A DNA stretch of 22,702 bases from an uncultured Eubacteriales bacterium. Its GTDB lineage: Bacteria; Bacillota; Clostridia; Oscillospirales; Oscillospiraceae. The stretch covers positions 1-22,702 of the forward strand of contig URPI01000017.1 of NCBI GenBank assembly GCA_900549705.1, given 5' to 3'. How positions within the stretch are numbered: position 1 is the stretch's first letter; each line of letters opens with the position of its first letter. Shown here in pieces: positions 10,496-16,088 of the stretch. Both the position numbers and the translations under genes were made by a program. A model generated the notes under the pieces. The model saw nothing but the letters and a program-made list of their open reading frames with translations, did no database searches and was not told the DNA's origin.

Positions 10496-11086
10496 TCAAA
10501 TTTTTCCATCGTTGTGCCCCGCATGGGAGCGCAGGTGAACGTCAGCCGCCCTCAAGGTGCTGCGCTTTTCTTTTGGCATGAAAAGCCCGGTCATGTCGGT
10601 ATGTTCCAATTCCAGCAGCCTCACCTTTCTATCCATTCCCCCGGCATAGCCGGTCAGGCTGCCATTGGTGCCAACAACCCGGTGGCAGGGGATGATAACA
10701 GAAATCTCATTGTGCCCGACAGCGCCGCCCACTGCCTGTGCAGACACCCGGGCTAGTCCCCGCTTTTTAGCAAGCTGCCGCGCAATCTCCCCATAGGTCG
10801 TGGTCTGTCCATAGGGAATCTGCAAGAGCATTTCCCACACGCTCTGCCGAAACAACGAACCGGTGAGATGGAGCGGCGGAAAAAAATCAGGCTGGCTGCC
10901 AGCAAAATAAATGTCCAGCCAGCGCTTGGTTTCCGCCAGGATGGGGGTCTCCTGCTCCATGTGCTCCGCCGGGAGATGACCGGAAAAATATTTTTGTCCT
11001 TCAAACCACAGGCCGGTCAGTCCGATTTCATCCGCCGCCAGCAGAGCGATGCCCAGCGGTGAATCATAATGCTGTGTGAATGTCAT
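10496..11086 (-). CDS. ogt: Methylated-DNA-[protein]-cysteine S-methyltransferase (Ogt/MGMT type)
   Basis: This 196-residue protein is a suicide DNA repair enzyme that moves the alkyl group from O6-alkylguanine onto its own cysteine. Residues 1-70 form the family's N-terminal alpha/beta domain. The DNA-binding and active-site domain has YGQTTTYGEIA (about 92-102), AQAVGGAVGHN (116-126) and the diagnostic IPCHRVVG (132-139), with Cys134 as acceptor. Gln117 sits where human MGMT has its 'arginine finger' (Arg128). About 35 extra residues follow the usual end of the domain. ATG 11084-11086 is preceded on the minus strand by GGAGGGAAGAA, a good ribosome binding site. The start overlaps, as ATGA, the stop of a gene remnant upstream, suggesting former co-transcription. 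No strong promoter of its own was recognised. The function is secure; the symbol is by family resemblance. Confidence 0.93.
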   Translation of the reverse strand: MTFTQHYDSPLGIALLAADEIGLTGLWFEGQKYFSGHLPAEHMEQETPILAETKRWLDIYFAGSQPDFFPPLHLTGSLFRQSVWEMLLQIPYGQTTTYGEIARQLAKKRGLARVSAQAVGGAVGHNEISVIIPCHRVVGTNGSLTGYAGGMDRKVRLLELEHTDMTGLFMPKEKRSTLRAADVHLRSHAGHNDGKI

Positions 11087-11310
11087 TTCTTCCCTCCATA
11101 CGTTCGGATGGTAATGCGGGCAATCATGGTCTCATAATCACCATCGGTGATTTTATTCCCCCAGATGCCGTTTTTGCTTTTCAGCTCATATTCATTTCCG
11201 CAAATATGATACTCCAAAACCCGAGCAATCGCAATACCCTTCCTCACAGCACTGGATTTTTCTTCTTCAGCTATGTCTTGAAGGAGCGCCTCCCCGGTGA
11301 TAAAATATTT
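11083..11310 (-). pseudogene. C-terminal remnant of an unidentified gene, coupled to ogt
   Basis: On the minus strand an open frame of 75 codons runs from just after an in-frame TAA (11311-11313) to TGA 11083-11085. That stop overlaps the ogt start as ATGA. The translation looks protein-like, with segments such as GIAIARVLEYHICGNEYEL and ITDGDYETMIARITIRTYGG. There is no in-frame ATG in the first 60 codons. The only early alternative start is a GTG at 11245-11247 with a poor ribosome binding site, which would give 54 residues. The promoter of the rightward sigma gene lies inside the 5' part of this frame. It is most likely the tail of a former ogt operon partner cut off at its 5' side. A short genuine gene from the GTG is the alternative. 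I do not recognise the family. Confidence 0.4.
11278..11306 (+). promoter_or_regulatory. Promoter of sigma/membrane-protein module 1
   Basis: TTGAAG (11278-11283), a 17-base spacer and TAAAAT (11301-11306) fit the housekeeping sigma-A pattern. The promoter of module 2 has the same hexamers, the same spacing and a similar AT-rich stretch downstream of the -10. The start codon is about 85 bases downstream, leaving a leader of about 75-80 bases. Confidence 0.7.
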
Positions 11311-11393
11311 TTAGAATTTCACGTTTCCCACGCAATATCCCCCTCCCATTTTACGCCTATATCAGTGAAGGACACATAACAGGAGGTGATTCC

Positions 11394-11948
11394 TTGGAGG
11401 ACCAGGGAATTGTGGCACTGTTCTTTGACCGCTCGGAACAAGCCATTGCAGAAGTAGACAAGAAGTACGGCGCATACTGCTACAGCATTGCCTACAACAT
11501 TTTATCTAGCCCCGAAGACACCGAGGAGAGCGTCAGCGATACATACCTGGCGGCATGGAATACCATTCCTCCCCGGAAACCGAATTTCCTCAATGCCTTT
11601 CTGGGCAAAATCACCCGGCACATTTCCATTGACCGCTGGCGCAAGCGCAGCGCCCAGAAGCGGGGCGGCAAGGAAATGATTCTGGCGCTGGAAGAATTGG
11701 GGGAATGCGTTACCCCCGACACGCTGGAAGCGGAAATTTCCCAGCGAGAGCTGACGAGGGTACTCAGGCGCTTTCTGTCCGGTCTGCCCGAGACGGAACG
11801 GAATGTATTCCTGTGCCGCTACTGGTATATGGATTCCGTGGAAGCCATTGGGAAAATCACCGGTTTCAGCCAGAGCAAGGTTGCTTCCATGCTCCACAGA
11901 GCCCGGGGCAAGCTGCGCCGGGTGCTCACCGAGGAGGGATATGTATGA
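11394..11948 (+). CDS. ECF-like sigma-70 family RNA polymerase sigma factor (module 1)
   Basis: This 184-residue protein should direct RNA polymerase to a small regulon. Sigma region 2 spans about 18-90 and includes DTYLAAWNTIPPR and ISIDRWRKRSAQKRGG. Region 4 spans about 120-180, with LSGLPETERNVFLCRYWY followed by a helix-turn-helix ending in SMLHRARGKLRR. Region 3 is absent, as in ECF sigmas. The start is TTG 11394-11396, seven bases after AGGAGG (11381-11386). No ATG or GTG lies in frame nearby, and the paralogue downstream begins at the equivalent place. The gene overlaps the next one as ATGA, so a membrane regulator is made with it. The paralogue at 13397 shares the architecture and is roughly 60% identical by eye over region 2. 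The target promoters are unknown. Confidence 0.92.
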   Translation: MEDQGIVALFFDRSEQAIAEVDKKYGAYCYSIAYNILSSPEDTEESVSDTYLAAWNTIPPRKPNFLNAFLGKITRHISIDRWRKRSAQKRGGKEMILALEELGECVTPDTLEAEISQRELTRVLRRFLSGLPETERNVFLCRYWYMDSVEAIGKITGFSQSKVASMLHRARGKLRRVLTEEGYV

Positions 11949-13135
11949 ACGCCATGGATTTGATTTACGGTCTGAACAACGTGCAGGACAGCTATGTTGC
12001 CTCCGCCGGGGCGTTCCGGCAGCGAAAGCCGAAGCGCCTGCCCAAACGGAAACTGTGGCTCATCGCCGCCCTGATTGCCCTGACGCTGCTGCTGGTGGGC
12101 TGTGCGGTAGCCTATTCCAGCGGGTGGTTCCAGCGGGTCTTCTCCGTGCGAAGTGACGCACCCCTGTCCAACCAGCAAATTCAGTACCTTGAAAGCAATG
12201 AGCAGCCGGTGGGACAGTCCCAGGGAAGCCTTGGATGGAACATCGAATTGAAATCCACCATTTCGGACGGCACCGTAGGCTATCTGGTTTTCCAGGTCAC
12301 CGCCCCCAACGGCACCGACCTGGAGCAATACTTGAATCCGCCCACTGTGCAGGCAAAACACCTCACTCCCGGAAATTACAGCCACGGAAAAAAGGCCGCC
12401 TATTCCATGGTCATTGCCTCCATCGGGAGCATCAGCCAGGAGCAGAATTATATGTACCTTGACGGCGGAGCCTGGCTCCCCGACAACGACGGGCAGCCCA
12501 ACACCGTGCTTTACTGCATGAGCATCCGCTGCAACAGGCTCTACCCGGAAAGGCCCATGGGCTTAGCGCAGCCCTTTGGCAAGGACATCTCTTTCCGCAT
12601 CCGCTTTATGGGGGTCTGCCTGGACTATACCGATACCGCTGTTGGGGAATCCATTGACGCGCAGTACGCCGGTCAGGAATACTTCGTTGATGGAGAGGCA
12701 CTGGCAGGGCTGTTCTGCACCGATGTTCTTACGGACGAAGAATGGGATTTTGAGGTGACCCTGGACGCGGACAACCAGTTTGCGGAGCTTATCAGCCAGC
12801 CCACCACCGTGCAGGCCCGGGTCTTCTATTATGCCGATGCCGAACAGTCAACGGCAATCGCAAAGCAGGAGGCAATCCCCCTGCGCTCCTTCCGAGTAAC
12901 CCCCTTCGGCGCAAGCGTGGTCTTTGACCTGCCCCCGGACACAAACGGCGCGTCCATCTTCCCGGACAGCAGCAGTCAAATTTACGCCGTAATGAAGGAC
13001 GGAAGCCGCATTCTCCTCCTGGATGACCGGGATAAGCTTCTGGCGCAGTCGCCCATCGTCCTGAGCCAACTGGACCATATTCTCCTGGCCGACGGAACAG
13101 AGCTGCCCGCAGCAAATATCCAAATAGACGATTAA
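11945..13135 (+). CDS. Single-span membrane protein, putative anti-sigma factor/sensor (module 1)
   Basis: This 396-residue protein starts at ATG 11945, overlapping the sigma stop by four bases; the same frame is open further upstream, but only this start fits the operon. Residues 1-36 are a short cytoplasmic segment (DLIYGLNNVQDSYVASA, then basic KPKRLPKRK). About 37-58 is a hydrophobic span containing LIAALIALTLLLVGCA. The remaining 335 or so residues are predicted extracytoplasmic and beta-rich, for example WNIELKSTISDGTVGYLVFQV, which loosely recalls DUF4179-type proteins found beside clostridial sigma genes. The layout suggests that the N-terminus holds the sigma factor and the outer domain senses something; this is inferred from gene order and topology. 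The hydrophobic segment ends in a lipobox-like LVGC (Cys53), so a lipoprotein is an alternative. The outer domain is unrelated by eye to that of the module 2 protein. Confidence 0.85.
   Translation: MNAMDLIYGLNNVQDSYVASAGAFRQRKPKRLPKRKLWLIAALIALTLLLVGCAVAYSSGWFQRVFSVRSDAPLSNQQIQYLESNEQPVGQSQGSLGWNIELKSTISDGTVGYLVFQVTAPNGTDLEQYLNPPTVQAKHLTPGNYSHGKKAAYSMVIASIGSISQEQNYMYLDGGAWLPDNDGQPNTVLYCMSIRCNRLYPERPMGLAQPFGKDISFRIRFMGVCLDYTDTAVGESIDAQYAGQEYFVDGEALAGLFCTDVLTDEEWDFEVTLDADNQFAELISQPTTVQARVFYYADAEQSTAIAKQEAIPLRSFRVTPFGASVVFDLPPDTNGASIFPDSSSQIYAVMKDGSRILLLDDRDKLLAQSPIVLSQLDHILLADGTELPAANIQIDD
12059..12105 (+). repeat. TM-segment DNA repeat, copy 1
   Basis: Forty-seven bases encoding most of the membrane segment of the module 1 protein. 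They match 14071-14117 at 46 of 47 positions, in the same codon phase. The sequence immediately upstream, and most of what lies downstream, differs between the two genes. Confidence 0.9.
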
Positions 13136-13147
13136 CCCCCAGCGCGC

Positions 13148-13184
13148 AAAAGAGCGAACTGACGCAAAATCAGTTCGCTCTTTT
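13148..13184 (+). terminator. Intrinsic terminator of module 1
   Basis: A perfect 15-bp stem (13148-13162 with 13170-13184) with loop CGCAAAA. The 3' arm ends in TTTT and the 5' arm starts with AAAA, so it could act in either direction. It lies 12 bases after the module 1 stop codon and separates the two modules, supporting separate transcripts. Confidence 0.85.
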
Positions 13185-13194
13185 GGATTATCCC

Positions 13195-13247
13195 GCAATC
13201 AGTAGATCGGCTCAATTTGACAAACACTGTCTGTCAAATTCGATTGC
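13195..13247. promoter_or_regulatory. Nested inverted repeat upstream of the module 2 promoter
   Basis: A perfect 9-bp inverted repeat, AATTTGACA (13214-13222) and TGTCAAATT (13232-13240), flanks a 9-base spacer. An outer pair, GCAATC (13195-13200) and GATTGC (13242-13247), is also complementary. The structure ends 28 bases before the module 2 -35 box. No T run follows, so it is more likely an operator for a dimeric regulator, or a folded element, than a terminator. No binder is identified, and no equivalent was seen before module 1. Confidence 0.5.
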
Positions 13248-13274
13248 AGCGTATTTTTCCACCGGTCACCACGC

Positions 13275-13303
13275 TTGAAGAAGTCCTCTTTCGATGGTAA
13301 AAT
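13275..13303 (+). promoter_or_regulatory. Promoter of sigma/membrane-protein module 2
   Basis: TTGAAG (13275-13280), a 17-base spacer and TAAAAT (13298-13303). The hexamers and spacing are the same as for module 1, followed by the similar AATAATTTTTG. About 90 bases separate it from the GTG start. It resembles a sigma-A promoter; recognition by the modules' own sigma factors cannot be excluded. Confidence 0.7.
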
Positions 13304-13396
13304 AATTTTTGTAAAAATGCCTCTCCCCCTGAAACTTTCTGCCCTATTCTTCGTGTATACAGATGTAACCACCTACACAGAAAGGATTGATTCCCC

Positions 13397-13954
13397 GTGG
13401 ATGATTCCCAGATTCTGGCTCTGTACTTTTCCAGAGCAGAGGCAGCCATCCAAGAAACAGACCGCAAATACGGCCGCTATTGCTACAGAATTGCTTACAG
13501 CATTCTTGATAGTCGGCAGGATTCCGAAGAAAGCGTGAATGATACCTACCTGTCCGCATGGAACAGCATCCCACCCCGGAAGCCAACACGGCTATCCACC
13601 TACCTTGGCAAGCTCACAAGGAATATTTCCATCGACCGCTGGCGCAAGTGCAGCGCTCAGAAGCGGGGCAGCGGCGAAGTTGCCCTTGCCCTGGACGAAC
13701 TCACCGAATGCGTTTCCGGACAGCCCGGAATTGAGGAGCAAATGATACAGCGGGAGATTGTTGTCAGCCTGAACCACTTTCTGGCATCCTTATCCGTGGA
13801 CGAGCGCACCGTCTTTCTCTGCCGGTACTGGTATGTCAACTCCATGGAGGAAATCGCCCGAAAAACGGGATTCTCCCTGGGAAAAATCAAATCCATGCTC
13901 CATCGAACACGCAAAAAGCTTGCCGCAAGTCTGCAAAAGGAGGGGCTGGAATGA
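13397..13954 (+). CDS. ECF-like sigma-70 family RNA polymerase sigma factor (module 2)
   Basis: This 185-residue paralogue of the sigma factor at 11394 has the same region 2 (AIQETDRKYGRYCYRIAY, NDTYLSAWNSIPPRKP, NISIDRWRKCSAQKRGS). It also has the same region 4 (LASLSVDERTVFLCRYWY, then a helix-turn-helix ending in SMLHRTRKKL). The start is GTG 13397-13399 after a modest AAAGGA (13381-13386); its position matches the TTG start of module 1. The stop overlaps the next gene as ATGA. The linker between regions 2 and 4 and the recognition part of region 4 differ from the paralogue, so the two may read different promoters. Specificity cannot be read from the sequence. Confidence 0.92.
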   Translation: MDDSQILALYFSRAEAAIQETDRKYGRYCYRIAYSILDSRQDSEESVNDTYLSAWNSIPPRKPTRLSTYLGKLTRNISIDRWRKCSAQKRGSGEVALALDELTECVSGQPGIEEQMIQREIVVSLNHFLASLSVDERTVFLCRYWYVNSMEEIARKTGFSLGKIKSMLHRTRKKLAASLQKEGLE

Positions 13955-15987
13955 CGAATTTAGAATTGTTTTATGCATTGAGCCATATCAGTGCCGAAAA
14001 TCTTTCCGATGCAGAGGCGCTGCAAGGCGATATTCCCTTTCCCCGCCCCAAAACACGAAAGCGCTTCTTCCTCATCGCCGCCCTGATTGCCCTGACACTG
14101 CTGCTGGTGGGCTGTGCAGTGGTGTATGTCCTGCGGCTACAGGATTTGAAAGTGGGGGAATATCGCTTTTATGTTCCTGCTGCCTATGACGAAAATGGCG
14201 AGGTCATTCCTGTGGAGTCCCGGGAGCCAGTCACCATGCTTTCCGTACAGGGGAGCAACATGGAGGCACTGGCTGAATGGGTGGCCTTTACAAATACCTA
14301 TGACCGGGACGGAACCATTGCGCTGGAAGCGGATTTGGCTGCCAAATCCGGTACACCCTGGGACATCCCGGAAGACTACGCCCGCACCTACGGCTGCTAC
14401 AGCCGGGAGATGGTGAACAAGCTGGACGAGATTGCAGAAAAATATCATTTGAAGCTGCTCTCCGGCGATATTCCCTTCAATGAATATGAAAACAGCGTCC
14501 TGTTTCGCGCCCTTGGCGTGGACAGTTTGGTGCAGGACACCCCCCATGTTCAAGTGGAATACGGGGACGGCTATTTTCATTTGGAAGGAACCTTCAGTCT
14601 GCATATGCGGCTCACCGGGGATTTTGGTGCCTGGCAATGGGAAGAAGGCAGCATCCATTTTCACTATTCCCGAAAGGACTATTTTGACCCCACCACCAGC
14701 TCCATGCAGGAATCCCAAAGCTATACCCAGTGGGACTACACCCGGCAGGACGGGAGAACAGTTCTATTGGTGCTGGGAACAGGGGATGCCCGCATCTATG
14801 CAGATTTGCCCGGTGCCTTCGTCTCAATCCACATCATCCCTAAGATTTTAGAAAACGAAAAGAAAATTCCCATGACCCGGGAAGCCTTACAGCAGCTGGC
14901 TGAGCTATTTGACCTGTCCATCCAGCCAATGCCAGCCACCATGAAAGAAGTGGAACAGTATCAGGCAGAGGCGCTTGCGGAATACAACGCCCGCCAAGAA
15001 GCTGCCCGCAGGGAAAGCGCAGCCCAGCGAGAAGCCATGTATACCGCCGGGTATGAGAAATTTGTGGCGTATCTCTTAAAAAGCTCCCATCGCCCGGAAA
15101 TGCTGTCCTATCTTCTGTACGATTTGAATGGAGACGGCATTCAGGAATTGATTACCAAGGGTGCAAAGATTCTGTCCATGAAGGATGGCACCTCCTACCG
15201 ATACTTTGAAACACAGCCGTCCTCCATGATGTTTGGTGGTACATTTGCCCTGTGCGACGGCAATGTTTTTGAGGTATATGCAGAGCTGAGCGAAATTTCC
15301 ACCATCTATCAGTACAATTTCTTCCGGGCAGAGGCAGAAGGTGCCACATTCCTGACAGGACTTTGCCATGATACGCAAACAGGCCAATGGTACCAAAGCC
15401 TGGACGGCGGCACGGAAAACATTCAGCCCATCTCCCAGGAATACGCCAAAAGCATTCTCGATGCCCACCCCCAGCAGGTACTTTGCTGGCTGCCGCTGGT
15501 AAAATTCGGTCAGACCGATGGCTTCATTTCTGCTTCGGATCCCTATGGGGCATACATTGCAGATATTCTGAACCGGTACGATGATGCAACAGGCTACCGC
15601 TATGCCCTTTTGGACATAAACGGTGATGGCATTGCGGAGCTGATTACCACACAGCCGGGAGGCTCCCGGATGCAAATTTTCACCATTCGGGACGGCACCC
15701 GGACGCTGTATGCTTCTGACATTTCCTATCTTTGCCAGGGCAACATTTTGGAGCAATGCGAGGAAAGCGACGATTCCGGCAGGTTCTACGCCTGGTATCG
15801 CTGCGGTGCCGATGCCCCGGAATTCATAGAAAAAATTGTCCGGGATCCCTATACCCTGTATTGGGGGCGCGTCCAAGCCGGTCAGGAAGGGAGAACCGTG
15901 CGAACCGAGGAGGCACAGGAAACCATCCATTCCTATCCTCGCCAGGCCCTGACCATGAGGCCCTTTTCGGAATATCCGTTTGGATGA
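13951..15987 (+). CDS. Single-span membrane protein with two DxNGDG modules, putative anti-sigma/sensor (module 2)
   Basis: This 678-residue protein overlaps the sigma gene by four bases (ATGA). Residues 1-38 are cytoplasmic (NLELFYALSHISAENLSDAE, then RPKTRKR). About 39-60 is a hydrophobic span containing LIAALIALTLLLVGCA, nearly identical to that of the module 1 protein. The outer part falls into a first domain (about 61-320), a charged, probably helical stretch (about 330-375) rich in Glu, Ala, Arg and Gln, and two related C-terminal units. Each unit starts with a calcium-loop-like motif: YDLNGDGIQELIT (Asp391, Asn393, Asp395) and LDINGDGIAELIT (Asp555, Asn557, Asp559). Such loops occur in EF-hand, dockerin and FG-GAP type repeats. 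A calcium- or ligand-sensing membrane regulator of the sigma factor is inferred. As in module 1, LVGC (Cys55) resembles a lipobox. A terminator follows. Confidence 0.85.
   Translation: MTNLELFYALSHISAENLSDAEALQGDIPFPRPKTRKRFFLIAALIALTLLLVGCAVVYVLRLQDLKVGEYRFYVPAAYDENGEVIPVESREPVTMLSVQGSNMEALAEWVAFTNTYDRDGTIALEADLAAKSGTPWDIPEDYARTYGCYSREMVNKLDEIAEKYHLKLLSGDIPFNEYENSVLFRALGVDSLVQDTPHVQVEYGDGYFHLEGTFSLHMRLTGDFGAWQWEEGSIHFHYSRKDYFDPTTSSMQESQSYTQWDYTRQDGRTVLLVLGTGDARIYADLPGAFVSIHIIPKILENEKKIPMTREALQQLAELFDLSIQPMPATMKEVEQYQAEALAEYNARQEAARRESAAQREAMYTAGYEKFVAYLLKSSHRPEMLSYLLYDLNGDGIQELITKGAKILSMKDGTSYRYFETQPSSMMFGGTFALCDGNVFEVYAELSEISTIYQYNFFRAEAEGATFLTGLCHDTQTGQWYQSLDGGTENIQPISQEYAKSILDAHPQQVLCWLPLVKFGQTDGFISASDPYGAYIADILNRYDDATGYRYALLDINGDGIAELITTQPGGSRMQIFTIRDGTRTLYASDISYLCQGNILEQCEESDDSGRFYAWYRCGADAPEFIEKIVRDPYTLYWGRVQAGQEGRTVRTEEAQETIHSYPRQALTMRPFSEYPFG
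14071..14117 (+). repeat. TM-segment DNA repeat, copy 2
   Basis: Partner of 12059-12105, direct orientation, 2012 bases apart, with one mismatch (ACG versus ACA, synonymous). Recombination between the copies would delete the DNA between them while keeping the reading frame, joining the module 1 N-terminus to the module 2 outer domain. Confidence 0.9.
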
Positions 15988-15996
15988 TTGGAAACA

Positions 15997-16035
15997 CCCC
16001 TGCTGCATACCAAAGAGTGCAGCAGGGGCGTTTTT
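15997..16035 (+). terminator. Intrinsic terminator between convergent module 2 and glmM
   Basis: A perfect 11-bp stem, CCCCTGCTGCA (15997-16007) with TGCAGCAGGGG (16018-16028), has a 10-base loop and then CG and TTTTT. It begins nine bases after the module 2 stop. Leftward, the stem is followed by only TGTTTCC, so it may serve glmM less efficiently. Confidence 0.9.
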
Positions 16036-16088
16036 CTCATTTATGACATCAAATTTTGGAGTTTTGCTGATAAATCGGATACAATGTA

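Noticed and set aside
11080..11379. 99-codon plus-strand frame between ogt and the first sigma gene
   Set aside because: It crosses the sigma promoter and leader and has no good ribosome binding site. The minus strand here reads as a more convincing protein tail joined to ogt.
11705..11944. Upstream extension of the module 1 membrane-protein frame
   Set aside because: It lies entirely within the sigma gene in another frame. The ATG at 11945, with the ATGA overlap mirrored in module 2, is the credible start.
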